Positions 19,189-29,546 of a stretch of 64,000 nt of DNA are shown one piece after another. The stretch's first letter is position 1. Each line of letters starts with the position of its first letter. The notes beneath the pieces are model-generated. The model saw only the letters and a list, made by a program, of their open reading frames with translations, had not been told where the DNA came from and ran no database searches. The position numbers and the translations under genes were made by a program. This DNA is from Streptomyces sp. NBC_00461 (lineage in GTDB: Bacteria > Actinomycetota > Actinomycetes > Streptomycetales > Streptomycetaceae): positions 2,637,001-2,701,000 of the forward strand of contig NZ_CP107902.1 in NCBI RefSeq assembly GCF_036013935.1. The letters are read 5' to 3'.

Positions 19189-19986
19189 TCACCATTCCAG
19201 CGCCCACGGCTTTCCGTTCCCGGCGAAGTGACCCACGTTCACGCACTCCGTGGCGCCGATCCGCATCCGCCGGACCAGGGGTTGGTGGACGTGGCCGAAC
19301 AGCGCGTACCGGGGGCGGGTGCGGCGGATCGCGTCAAGGAGGGCCCGGCTGCCGCGTTCGAAGCGGCGCGCGACCGTGTCGTAGACCAGCTCGGGCACCT
19401 CCGGCGGGATGTGGGTGCACAGCACGTCCACCTCGCCGACGGCCTCGATCTTCGCCGCGTACTCCTCGTCGCTGATCTCGTACGGGGTGCGCATGGGGGA
19501 CTTGAGGCCGCCGCCGACGAAGCCGAAGGTCCGGCCGCCGATCTCCACGCGCTCGCCGTCGAGCACGGTGGTGCCCGGGCCGGCGTATTCCGGCCACAGC
19601 GGCGGCATGTCGACATTGCCGTAGGTGGCGTACGTCGGTGTGGGGAAGGCGGCGAACATCTCGGCGTATTGCTTGCGCACCGCCTGCTCGATCACGGCGG
19701 CCCGGTCCGGGCCGACACCGCTCCACAACCGGGCCCCGAACGCCCGTGCCTCCTCGTAGCGGCGTGCGGTGCGCAGCTCGACGATGCGGTCGGCGTTCTC
19801 CACGCCGAACAGGTCGGGGAAGATCCCGCGCGAGTGGTCGGCGTAGTCGAGGAAGAGGACCAGGTCGCCCAGGCAGATCAGGGCATCGGCACCCTCGCCG
19901 GCCGCGGCCAGGTCACGGGCGTTGCCGTGCACATCACTGACCACATGGACACGCGTCCTGCGATTACCGGCTGATGTGGATGCCAT
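19189..19986 (-). CDS. Calcineurin-like metallophosphoesterase
   Basis: Protein of 265 residues from ATG 19986. Metal-binding motifs are in order: DVHGN (with the first Asp and His), CLGDLV, YGNVD, CTHIPPE and GHVHQP. This is the YfcE/MPE-like architecture without a signal peptide. The substrate (nucleotide, phosphodiester or protein phosphate) cannot be told. The open frame continues to 20082 but that part is rejected for lack of a ribosome site. Confidence 0.88.
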   Translation of the reverse strand: MASTSAGNRRTRVHVVSDVHGNARDLAAAGEGADALICLGDLVLFLDYADHSRGIFPDLFGVENADRIVELRTARRYEEARAFGARLWSGVGPDRAAVIEQAVRKQYAEMFAAFPTPTYATYGNVDMPPLWPEYAGPGTTVLDGERVEIGGRTFGFVGGGLKSPMRTPYEISDEEYAAKIEAVGEVDVLCTHIPPEVPELVYDTVARRFERGSRALLDAIRRTRPRYALFGHVHQPLVRRMRIGATECVNVGHFAGNGKPWALEW

Positions 19987-20160
19987 GGCGATCAAGGGTA
20001 AGCGTGTGCGGTGTACGTGAACAGTGCCGGCGGACCCTGCGGTTACTGGCCAGTCAGCTAGCAGGTGGACTACCGTACGCAAAGGAACACCAAACTGTGT
20101 GACGCAGCGAACATCTCGCCGGACCCCCCTGTCGAAGAAGCCATACCGGCGGGTAACGTC

Positions 20161-20216
20161 CGGGCAGTCCAGTCGTACTCAGGATTTCAACCACTGAACG
20201 CCTGAGTACCTGCCCG
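20161..20216. promoter_or_regulatory. Nested dyad upstream of the acyl-CoA ligase
   Basis: Inner perfect repeat GTACTCAGG (20175-20183) and CCTGAGTAC (20201-20209), spacer 17. An outer CGGGCA (20161-20166) and TGCCCG (20211-20216) are also complementary. The TGAGTAC half-sites resemble those reported for MacR boxes but are arranged outward with a long spacer. The wider gap 19987-20282 holds no gene. Confidence 0.5.
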
Positions 20217-20282
20217 AGTCTTGGACCGCACCGTCGCATCACACAACGTCGTGGCGCCGGCGCCCTATGAGGAGCAGCAGTC

Positions 20283-22079
20283 TTGCGCGAGTTCAGCCTT
20301 CCGGCTTTGTACGAGGTCCCCGCGGACGGCAATCTGACCGACATCGTCCGGAGAAACGCCGCGCAGCATCCTGACGCCGCCGTCATCGCCCGCAAGGTGG
20401 GTGGTGTGTGGCAGGACGTGACGTCGACCGCGTTCCTGGCCGAGGTGCACGCGGCGGCCAAGGGGCTCATCGCCTCCGGCGTCCAGCCCGGCGACCGGGT
20501 CGCCCTGATGTCCCGCACCCGCTACGAGTGGACGCTGCTGGACTTCGCGATCTGGAGCGCCGGCGCGATCACCGTGCCGGTGTACGAGACCAGCTCCGCG
20601 GAGCAGGTGCAGTGGATCCTCTCCGACTCGGGCGCGAGCGCCGTCGTCGTGGAACTCGACAACCACGCGGCCGCCGTGGAGTCGGTGCGCGACCGGCTGC
20701 CCGCGCTCAAGCAGGTCTGGCAGATCGAGGCCGGTGCCGTCGAGGAGCTGGGGCGGCTCGGCAAGGACGTCACCGACGCGATGGTCGAGGACCGCAGCTC
20801 GCTGGCGAGGGCGGACGACCCGGCGACGATCATCTACACGTCCGGCACGACCGGCCGCCCCAAGGGCTGCGTGCTCACCCACCGAGCCTTCTTCGCCGAG
20901 TGCGGCAACATCGTGGAGCGGCTGCGCCCGCTGTTCCGTACCGGCGACTGCTCGGTCCTGCTCTTCCTGCCCCTCGCGCACGTCTTCGGCCGGATGGTGC
21001 AGATCGCGCCGCTGATGGCGCCGATCAAGCTGGGCATGGTGCCGGACATCAAGCAGCTCACCGACGAACTGGCGTCCTTCCGCCCGACGCTGATCCTCGG
21101 CGTCCCGCGGGTCTTCGAGAAGGTCTACAACTCCGCGCGCGCCAAGGCGCAGGCGGACGGCAAGGGCAAGATCTTCGACAAGGCGGCGGACACCGCGATC
21201 GAGTACAGCAAGGCGCTGGACACCCCGTCGGGGCCCTCACTCGGCCTGAAGATCAAGTACAAGACCTTCGACAAGCTCGTCTACAGCAAGCTGCGCGCGG
21301 TGCTCGGCGGCCGCGGCGAGTACGCGATCTCCGGCGGCGCGCCCCTGGGCGAGCGCCTCGGTCACTTCTTCCGCGGCATCGGCTTCACGGTCCTGGAGGG
21401 CTACGGCCTGACCGAGTCCTGCGCGGCCACCGCCTTCAACCCCTGGGACCGGACCAAGATCGGCACGGTCGGTCAGCCGCTGCCGGGCTCGGTGGTCCGG
21501 ATCGCGGACGACGGCGAGGTTCTGCTGCACGGCGAGCACCTGTTCAAGGGGTACTGGAACAACGAGCAGGCGACCGCGGAGGCGCTGGCCGACGGCTGGT
21601 TCCACACCGGTGACATCGGCACCCTCGACGAGGACGGGTACCTCAGGATCACCGGCCGCAAGAAGGAGATCATCGTCACCGCGGGCGGCAAGAACGTCGC
21701 CCCGGCCGTGATCGAGGACCGCATCCGGGCGCACGCCCTGGTCGCGGAGTGCATGGTGGTGGGCGACGGGCGGCCGTTCGTGGGCGCGCTGGTCACCATC
21801 GACGACGAGTTCCTGGGCCGATGGGCCGATGAGCACGGCAAGCCGGTGGGCTCCACCGCGGCGTCGCTGCGCCAGGACCCGGACCTGCTGGCCGCGATCC
21901 AGTCGGCGGTCGACGACGGCAACGCCGCGGTGTCGAAGGCGGAATCGGTGCGGAAGTTCCGCATTCTGTCCTCCCAGTTCTCCGAGGAGTCCGGTCACCT
22001 CACGCCGTCGCTCAAGCTCAAGCGCAATGTGGTGGCGAAGGACTACGCGGACGAGATCGAGGCGATCTACCAGAAGTAG
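20283..22079 (+). CDS. Long-chain fatty-acid--CoA ligase (AMP-forming)
   Basis: ANL-superfamily enzyme of 598 residues that adenylates a fatty acid and transfers it to CoA. The ATP loop is TIIYTSGTTGRPKG; the acyl-site motif is VLEGYGLTE; A8/A10 core motifs are GWFHTGDIG, YLRITGRKKEIIVTAGGKNVAP. The start is TTG 20283 behind AGGAGCAGCAG, supported by the conserved REFSLPALYEVPADGNLTD N-terminus. It is of the long-chain FadD15/AMP-binding type found once or more in every Streptomyces. It runs convergent to the cholesterol oxidase gene. Confidence 0.93.
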   Translation: MREFSLPALYEVPADGNLTDIVRRNAAQHPDAAVIARKVGGVWQDVTSTAFLAEVHAAAKGLIASGVQPGDRVALMSRTRYEWTLLDFAIWSAGAITVPVYETSSAEQVQWILSDSGASAVVVELDNHAAAVESVRDRLPALKQVWQIEAGAVEELGRLGKDVTDAMVEDRSSLARADDPATIIYTSGTTGRPKGCVLTHRAFFAECGNIVERLRPLFRTGDCSVLLFLPLAHVFGRMVQIAPLMAPIKLGMVPDIKQLTDELASFRPTLILGVPRVFEKVYNSARAKAQADGKGKIFDKAADTAIEYSKALDTPSGPSLGLKIKYKTFDKLVYSKLRAVLGGRGEYAISGGAPLGERLGHFFRGIGFTVLEGYGLTESCAATAFNPWDRTKIGTVGQPLPGSVVRIADDGEVLLHGEHLFKGYWNNEQATAEALADGWFHTGDIGTLDEDGYLRITGRKKEIIVTAGGKNVAPAVIEDRIRAHALVAECMVVGDGRPFVGALVTIDDEFLGRWADEHGKPVGSTAASLRQDPDLLAAIQSAVDDGNAAVSKAESVRKFRILSSQFSEESGHLTPSLKLKRNVVAKDYADEIEAIYQK

Positions 22080-22110
22080 TACGCCGAGCAGTACGCCCCG
22101 GTCGTACGGC

Positions 22111-23769
<1,659 letters not shown>

Positions 23770-23853
23770 TTATTCGGTTCCGCCTAGGGGCTGCGCCGGT
23801 TTTGGGGCGCCATCCGGGGTGCCGGGTGCCCAGTCGGGCGGGTGCGGGCAGGG

Positions 23854-23913
23854 TGTGGCTGGTCGCGCCCACGCGGCGGAGCCGCATATCGACACAGCCC
23901 CGCGCCCCTAAAG
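23854..23913. repeat. Dispersed GC-rich repeat, family 1
   Basis: TGGCTGGTCGCGCC, then a small palindrome (CGCGGCGGAGCCGC region), then CAGCCCCGCGCCCC. Nearly the same element recurs at 34918-34980 and 62676-62737. It runs into the stop codon of the adjacent glycosyltransferase gene. Confidence 0.85.
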
Positions 23914-25050
23914 GAGCGCCTTCAGCTTCTCGGCGAGTAGATCCCACCGCCACTTCTCCTCGACCCACTCCCGGCCCCGCTCGCCCATGCGTCGCCGTAG
24001 CTCCGCGTCGCCGAGCAGGACGACGATGCGGTCGGCGGCCTCCTCGGGGGAACCGCCCCGCACCACCCAGCCCGTCTCGCCGTCCAGCACGGCGTCGGGA
24101 GCGCCGCCCGAGTCGCCCGCCACGACCGGCAGCCCTGTCGCCGAGGCCTCCAGGTAGACGATGCCGAGACCCTCGACGTCGAGGCCTCCCCGCCGCGTCC
24201 GGCACGGCATGGCGAAGACGTCGCCGGCGCCGTAGTGCGCGGGCAGCTCCGACCAGGGCACCGCACCCGTGAAGCGCACGGAACCGGCGACCCCGGTCTC
24301 CTGGGCCAGCTTGCGCAGGTCCTTCTCGTAGGGGCCGCCGCCGACGATCAGCAGCACCGCTTCCGGCTCGGCGGCCAGGACGCGGGGCATGGCGAGGATG
24401 AGGGTGTCCTGGCCCTTGCGCGGCACCAGCCGGGACACGCACACGACCACCGGCCGGTCCGTCAGCCCCAGCCGTGCCCGGACCGCGTCGCCGCCCGAGG
24501 CCGGATGGAAGGTCTTCTCGTCGACGCCCGGCGGCAGTTGCGCCATCCGGCCGGCCGCGTCCGGGGTCAGAGCGGCGGCGATCCGCGAGCGCGTGTACTC
24601 GCCGAGGTAGGTGATCGTGTCCGTCGACTCCCCGATCCGGCGCAGCAGCTGCCGCGCGGCCGGCAGCTGCGCCCAGCCCGCCTCGTGGCCGTGGGTCGTG
24701 GCCACCAGCCGCTCGGCGCCCGCCTTCCTGAGCGCCGGCGCCATCAGCCCGAGCGGCGCCGCCGCCCCGAACCACACCGACGTGCACCCGTGCTCCCGCA
24801 GCAGGCCCACGGCCCGCCGGGTCACGCCCGGCGTGGGCAGCAGCATCGTCGTACGGTCGCGTACGACGGCGAAGGGCTGCTCGGCGTCGAAGGCGGCCGT
24901 CGCCTCGACGCCCTCCCGGCCGCGCTTCCAGGTGGAGGCGTAGACGACGACGCGCTCGGGGTCCAGGCGCAGTGCCATGTTGTGCAGGAACGCCTGGATG
25001 CCGCCCGGGCGGGGCGGGAAGTCGTTCGTCACAATGAGGGTCTTGTGCAT
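23908..25050 (-). CDS. GT4-family glycosyltransferase (PimB-like mannosyltransferase)
   Basis: Protein of 380 residues from ATG 25050. GT-B fold: N-terminal VTNDFPPRPGGIQAFLHNMA, glycine-rich loop typical of phosphatidylinositol mannosyltransferases; C-terminal donor site SRLVPRKGQDTLI, VGGGPYEKDLR and the EX7E motif in EGLGIVYLEASATGLPVVAGDSGG. By family knowledge it transfers mannose from GDP-mannose to phosphatidylinositol mannosides at the inner membrane. The next gene, on the opposite strand, is a GT87 mannosyltransferase, which supports a lipoglycan role. Confidence 0.88.
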   Translation of the reverse strand: MHKTLIVTNDFPPRPGGIQAFLHNMALRLDPERVVVYASTWKRGREGVEATAAFDAEQPFAVVRDRTTMLLPTPGVTRRAVGLLREHGCTSVWFGAAAPLGLMAPALRKAGAERLVATTHGHEAGWAQLPAARQLLRRIGESTDTITYLGEYTRSRIAAALTPDAAGRMAQLPPGVDEKTFHPASGGDAVRARLGLTDRPVVVCVSRLVPRKGQDTLILAMPRVLAAEPEAVLLIVGGGPYEKDLRKLAQETGVAGSVRFTGAVPWSELPAHYGAGDVFAMPCRTRRGGLDVEGLGIVYLEASATGLPVVAGDSGGAPDAVLDGETGWVVRGGSPEEAADRIVVLLGDAELRRRMGERGREWVEEKWRWDLLAEKLKALL

Positions 25051-25170
25051 CGCCGCCGACCCTACCCAACGGGAGCACACCGCCCGGCACGGCCACGTTT
25101 ATGGCACGCACACAGCCCGGCAGGACATCATGTTCCCCTCAAGGCGGGACGCGGACGAACAGGGGCTCCG

Positions 25171-26406
25171 GTGGACATTGCGGGTACGAGGCGGTCCCTG
25201 GCGGGGCTGCTGGGGGCCTGGGGCCTGACCAGGCTGGTCCTGCTGCTGTTCGTGTTCAAGGTGTTCGTCTTCCCGGGCCCGGACGTGACGACCGACGTGT
25301 CCGTGATCTACCAGGGCTGGTACGAGACCCTGCGGCACGGCACCTTCCCGCTGGACGACGTCACCTGGCAGTACCCGCCCGCGGCCGCCCTGGCGATCCT
25401 CTCGCCCGCGCTGCTGGGCTTCCTGGCGTACACGAAGGCCTTCTTCGTCCTCGCCTTCCTCGCGGACCTTGTCGTCCTGTCACTGCTCGTGTACGCGGGC
25501 CTGCGCCCCGGCAAGACGCTGCGCGGAGCCTGGGTGTGGGTGGTGGGCGTACCGCTGCTCGGACCGACCGTGTACGCACGCTACGACGTGATGGTCACGG
25601 CCGTGGCCGTGGCGGGGCTCCTGGCGGGCGCCCGGCATCCCCGCGTGATGGGCGTCCTCGTCGGCTTCGGGGCGATGTTGAAGGTGTGGCCGGCGCTGCT
25701 GCTGCTCGGCGCCCGCAAGCGCGGTGCGTGGGCCTGGGCGGCGGTGACCGCGGCCGCGCTGGCGGTGGCGTTCGCGGTGAGCATGCCCGGTGCCTTCGCC
25801 TTCGTGACCTTCCAGCGCAACCGCGGCACCGAGGTGGAGTCGCTGGGCTCCCTGGTCATCCACGTCGCCCGGCAGTTCGGCTGGAACGGCCAGGTGCTGC
25901 TGAACTACGGCTCGATCGAGTTCCTCGGCCCCTGGGTGACCGTCATCAGCTCGGCCGCCCTGTTCCTCACCGGCGTGGCCTTCGGCTGGCTGCTGCTGTG
26001 GCGGCTGATGGCGACGCGGTTCCTGCCGAACACGCTCGCCGACGCGGCCTTCACGGCGGTGCTGATGTTCACGGTCACCAGCCGGGTGATCAGCCCGCAG
26101 TACATGGTGTGGCTGGTCGGCACGGCGGCCGTCTGCCTGTGCTTCCGCAGCAGCCGGATGGGGCTGCCCGTGGGCCTGGTCCTCGCGGCCGCCTTCGTGA
26201 CGGTGCTGGAGTTCCCCGTCTGGTTCCAACACGTGGTCGCGAGCGACACCCTCGGCGTCACCCTCCTGGTCGTCCGAAACGGCCTGCTGGTCGTCGCCGC
26301 CCTGCTCGCCGCCGTGGAGCTGTGGCAGTCGACGGTCTCCCGCGAGCCGGTACCGTCCCTGCCCGCCCAGGCGACCCGCACGAGGGAGACGTCGACCTCG
26401 TCCTGA
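25171..26406 (+). CDS. GT87-family polytopic mannosyltransferase
   Basis: Membrane glycosyltransferase of 411 residues from GTG 25171 (AGGGG upstream). About ten hydrophobic helices. The GT-C-type acidic residue lies in the first extracytoplasmic loop (FPGPDVTTDVSVIYQGW), followed by TWQYPPAAAL and the TSRVISPQYMVWL helix typical of the DUF2029/GT87 alpha-(1,2)-mannosyltransferases. They use polyprenyl-phosphomannose outside the membrane to decorate lipoarabinomannan-like glycans. Its last 149 bases overlap the 3' end of the convergent MATE gene. Confidence 0.85.
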   Translation: MDIAGTRRSLAGLLGAWGLTRLVLLLFVFKVFVFPGPDVTTDVSVIYQGWYETLRHGTFPLDDVTWQYPPAAALAILSPALLGFLAYTKAFFVLAFLADLVVLSLLVYAGLRPGKTLRGAWVWVVGVPLLGPTVYARYDVMVTAVAVAGLLAGARHPRVMGVLVGFGAMLKVWPALLLLGARKRGAWAWAAVTAAALAVAFAVSMPGAFAFVTFQRNRGTEVESLGSLVIHVARQFGWNGQVLLNYGSIEFLGPWVTVISSAALFLTGVAFGWLLLWRLMATRFLPNTLADAAFTAVLMFTVTSRVISPQYMVWLVGTAAVCLCFRSSRMGLPVGLVLAAAFVTVLEFPVWFQHVVASDTLGVTLLVVRNGLLVVAALLAAVELWQSTVSREPVPSLPAQATRTRETSTSS

Positions 26407-27688
26407 CGCCGGCGCGCCGGAAGAGCACGGCCACCACCGCGCACTGCACGACCATCGAGAGCGCCAGCGCCAGACACACCCCGGGCAGCCCGAGCCCCGA
26501 CAGGCCGTACGCCAGCGGCAGTTGGACCGCCGTGCCGAGCAGCGTCACCCGCAGCAGCACCGGCGCTTCCCCGCTGCCCTCGAAGACGCCGCCGAGCGCG
26601 ATGAAGCAGGCCATCAGCAGCAGATAGGGCCCGACGCAGCGCAGGAACAGCACACCGGCGTGCTCGACGCCGGCTCCCGCGCCGAAGACGGCCATGATCC
26701 ATGGAGCGGCAACGGACAGCACCACGACCGCCCCGAGCCCGACCGCCCCCGACACGAGCACCGCCTGCCGTCCGACGCCCCGGCGCTCGTCCCGCCCGGC
26801 ACCGCGCAGATGGGCGGTGTGGATGGAGGCGGCCTGCCGCACCGCGTAGAACGCCATGGTGGCGACGTACATGACCTTGTACGCGATCGAGTACGCGGCG
26901 ACGGCCGTCACCCCGAGCCGCGCCACGATCGCGACCAGGACCAGCGCCCCGCCCTGCCGCACGGTGAAGTCGGCGGACATGGGCAGCCCCGTCGCCAACG
27001 TCCGCCGCAGCGCCGCCCCGACCGGCTCGGCGGCCCGGACCCCGACAGCCGTACGCAGCAAGGCGTTCCGCCGCAGCACGACGAGTCCGACCCCGAGGGC
27101 CGCGCATCGACACAGCACCGTCGACGCGGCAGCACCCCGCACTCCGTACAGCTGGACCAGGAACGGATCGCAGGCCAGGATCAGCCCGTTCGCGAGCAGC
27201 GCGAGCCGCATCGGGGTCCTGGTGTCGCCGGCGCCCTTGAGGATGCCGTCGACGAGGTTCTGCGCGAAGAAGACGGCGATGCCCGGCAGGGAGATCCCGA
27301 AGTAGGCGACCGCGAGCGACAGCGCCGCGCCCTCGCCCCCGCCGAGCACCAGCCGGGCCAGCGGCTCCCGCAGCAGCAGGCCGCCCACCACGACGACCGG
27401 CGTGACCAGCCCGCACAGCGCCCATCCCCCGCGCACCGCCGCCCGCACCGCCGCCGGATCGCGCGCTCCCCGGGCATGGGCGACCAGCACGGTCGTGCCG
27501 GAGGCGAAGACCAGCGAGACCCCGAGCAGCACGTTCTCGGTGTTGGTCGCCACAGCCACGGCGGCCACGGCCGCACCGCCGAGCCGGGAGACCCAGACCG
27601 TGTTGATGATCCCGGCGGCGACGGTGGCGAGGAGCGAGAAGTAGACGGGGTGGGCGAGCGAGACGAGCTGTTTGCGATGAGCGTTCAT
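26258..27688 (-). CDS. MATE-family multidrug exporter
   Basis: Twelve-helix Na+ or H+ antiporter of the MATE/NorM/DinF type, 476 residues from ATG 27688. Typical blocks are LAHPVYFSLLATVAAGIINTVW, NLVDGILKGAGDTRTP and FEGSGEAPVLLRVTLLG. Helix 12 (LALALSMVVQCAVVAVLFR) ends at about residue 425. The remaining 49 residues are Arg/Pro/Ser-rich, lie entirely within the overlap with the GT87 gene and look non-functional. The gene is divergent from a PadR repressor with a shared palindromic operator, so induction by a ligand of that repressor is likely. Confidence 0.9.
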   Translation of the reverse strand: MNAHRKQLVSLAHPVYFSLLATVAAGIINTVWVSRLGGAAVAAVAVATNTENVLLGVSLVFASGTTVLVAHARGARDPAAVRAAVRGGWALCGLVTPVVVVGGLLLREPLARLVLGGGEGAALSLAVAYFGISLPGIAVFFAQNLVDGILKGAGDTRTPMRLALLANGLILACDPFLVQLYGVRGAAASTVLCRCAALGVGLVVLRRNALLRTAVGVRAAEPVGAALRRTLATGLPMSADFTVRQGGALVLVAIVARLGVTAVAAYSIAYKVMYVATMAFYAVRQAASIHTAHLRGAGRDERRGVGRQAVLVSGAVGLGAVVVLSVAAPWIMAVFGAGAGVEHAGVLFLRCVGPYLLLMACFIALGGVFEGSGEAPVLLRVTLLGTAVQLPLAYGLSGLGLPGVCLALALSMVVQCAVVAVLFRRAGVRTRSTSPSCGSPGRAGTVPARGRPSTATAPRRRAGRRRPAGRFGRPGG

Positions 27689-27722
27689 GGATCTTCCCCC
27701 TGCGAGCCAGGACCCCTCGATA

Positions 27723-27749
27723 CGAGCTACCTCGAATAGAGGTAGCTCG
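27723..27749. promoter_or_regulatory. PadR-type operator between exporter and repressor
   Basis: Perfect 11-bp inverted repeat CGAGCTACCTC-GAATA-GAGGTAGCTCG (27723-27749), with a third half-site GAGGTAC at 27754-27760. It lies between the divergent MATE and PadR genes, 34 bases from the MATE start. TACCAT at 27758-27763 could be a -10 for padR. Confidence 0.75.
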
Positions 27750-27805
27750 ATAAGAGGTACCATGACCTCGTCGCGCCCGCAAGAAGACCCACAAGGGAGG
27801 GACAG

Positions 27806-28336
27806 GTGCTCGAGCTCTCGATCCTCGGCTTCCTGGCCGAACAACCGCTGCACGGCTACGAGTTGAAGGAGCGCATCAAGGGCCTGAGCGGCCACGTCCG
27901 CCCGGTCAGCGACGGCGCCCTCTACCCGGCCCTCACCCGTCTCGTCGAGGCGGGCAAGCTCGACCAGAGAACCGAGCCGGGCACGAGTGCGGCGCCGCGG
28001 CGCATGCTCTCCCTCACCGACAAGGGCCGCGAGGACCTGCTCCAGCGCCTGCGCCACCCCAAACAGGCGGAGATCACGGACCAGGTCCGCTTCAACACGG
28101 TCCTGGCGTTCCTACGGCAGCTGCCGGACCGCCGCGAGCAGGCCGAAGTGCTGCGTCGCCGGCTGGAGTTCCTGGAGACGCCGACGAGCTTCTTCTACGA
28201 CAGCGGAAGGCCCGTGCGCGCGGAGGAGACGGACGACCTGTTCCGGCAGGGCATGCTGCGGGTCGCGCGGGCCACCGGCGAGGCCGAGCGGGCATGGCTG
28301 AGGGAGGCCATCTCGCTGCTGGATCAGCCGAGTTGA
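27806..28336 (+). CDS. PadR-family transcriptional repressor
   Basis: Regulator of 176 residues from GTG 27806, with GGAGGGACAG directly upstream. The N-terminal winged helix (about 1-85) has the PadR pattern LGFLAEQPLHGYELKERI and GALYPALTRLVEAGKL. The C-terminal half is the helical Vir-like dimerisation domain with QVRFNTVLAFLRQLPD. By family knowledge PadR proteins repress a neighbouring exporter until a small aromatic or drug ligand binds, here presumably the MATE gene. Its end overlaps the convergent lipoprotein gene by 13 bases. Confidence 0.9.
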   Translation: MLELSILGFLAEQPLHGYELKERIKGLSGHVRPVSDGALYPALTRLVEAGKLDQRTEPGTSAAPRRMLSLTDKGREDLLQRLRHPKQAEITDQVRFNTVLAFLRQLPDRREQAEVLRRRLEFLETPTSFFYDSGRPVRAEETDDLFRQGMLRVARATGEAERAWLREAISLLDQPS

Positions 28337-29514
28337 GCCTGGAGGTAGTCCCGCCACTGCGCCGTGAACTTCTCCGGTGTGGTGCCGAGCACCTTCTTCA
28401 GTGCGTTCTCGACGGACCCCGAACGCTGCTGGTGGTCGCCCACGGCGCGGTAGAACCGGCCGAGCCGCTCCTGGCCCCACTGCCCGGCGATCATCCGACA
28501 GGCCATCCAGCCGGCCTCGTAGGACTGCGCGAGCTTCGTGGCGTCACCGCTGAAGCCGAAGTCCCTGTCGGTGGGCAGGTTGTCCGGCACACGCCCCTCG
28601 TTCACCGCGCGCGCCAGCTCCGGCGCCGCCTCGGAGGGGGTGCGGGTGGTGCCGAGGTAGCCGATCCAGTCGGCGTAGCCCTCGGACAGCCACAGCGGGG
28701 TGGCGGCGGTGGTGTGGGCGCGGGTGGCGACGTGGGTGGTCTCGTGGGTGAGCACGACCTGCTTGCCCAGGGGCCCGAGCAGGGCGTACGCGTCAGGGTT
28801 GACGATGATGCGGTCCGCGGGCGCGTTCGGCGGACCGCCCACCTCGCCCGTGGTGACCGCCGCGATCCCCCGGTACTGGGACGCGGGCGAGCCGAGCAGC
28901 CCCGCCATGCCCTCCACCGACCCCGGGACCAGCACCACGACCTGCCCGGTCCACTCCAGGCCCCAGGCCCCGGACACGGCCGGCACCGCCTTGTCCGCGA
29001 GGTCGGCGTACGTGTGCAGCGCCTCGCTGGACTGTCCGGTGCCGAGGACGAGGCTGTGCCTGCCGCGCACGACGGTCACCCCGCCCTGGTCCCACAGCTG
29101 CTGGGCGGCCTTCTTGGCGGGCTTGTCGGCGTCGACGTACCACTGCCCGTCCGTCTCCCGGGAGAGGGTCAGCGTGCGGCCCACGGTGACAGGCGCCTTG
29201 TCGTATCCCTCGATGCGGTAGCGCAGTTCGGCGGCGGCTGTGGCCTCGTCGCCGGTGCGGTGCAGGGCGGTCACGCGGTACGACCAGGCCGCGAGGGGCA
29301 CCCCGCGGAGGTTCTCGAACCAGCCGAGCTCACCCGTCGTCAGGAAGGCGCCCCGGTCGCGGTCGAGGACGGCGGTGGACCGCCGGTCCAGGACGCGCTG
29401 CAGATCTGCCTTGGCGGTGTCGCCCACGGGTCTGCCGCCGCACGCCACCAGAGAGACGAGCAGCAGCACCAGCACCACCAGTGCGGACCTCGATGCCCGC
29501 CTACGACCAGCCAC
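28324..29514 (-). CDS. Lipoprotein with HExxH zinc-peptidase-like domain
   Basis: Predicted lipoprotein of 396 residues, start GTG 29514. The signal is [24 protein letters not shown] with a lipobox ending at Cys. Residues about 30-150 form a SnoaL/NTF2-like or accessory region. The second half holds HETTHVATRA (HExxH) and 20-25 residues later SEGYADWIGY, whose Glu would be the third zinc ligand of a gluzincin (M1/M4-like) site. Family unnamed; many Streptomyces carry one such gene. Expected to sit on the outer face of the membrane. It is the last of three envelope genes on this strand, after the two NlpC/P60 proteins. Confidence 0.83.
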   Translation of the reverse strand: MAGRRRASRSALVVLVLLLVSLVACGGRPVGDTAKADLQRVLDRRSTAVLDRDRGAFLTTGELGWFENLRGVPLAAWSYRVTALHRTGDEATAAAELRYRIEGYDKAPVTVGRTLTLSRETDGQWYVDADKPAKKAAQQLWDQGGVTVVRGRHSLVLGTGQSSEALHTYADLADKAVPAVSGAWGLEWTGQVVVLVPGSVEGMAGLLGSPASQYRGIAAVTTGEVGGPPNAPADRIIVNPDAYALLGPLGKQVVLTHETTHVATRAHTTAATPLWLSEGYADWIGYLGTTRTPSEAAPELARAVNEGRVPDNLPTDRDFGFSGDATKLAQSYEAGWMACRMIAGQWGQERLGRFYRAVGDHQQRSGSVENALKKVLGTTPEKFTAQWRDYLQAQLG

Positions 29515-29546
29515 CTTTCCGATCGTACGGCCGACAGGGTGGTTGG

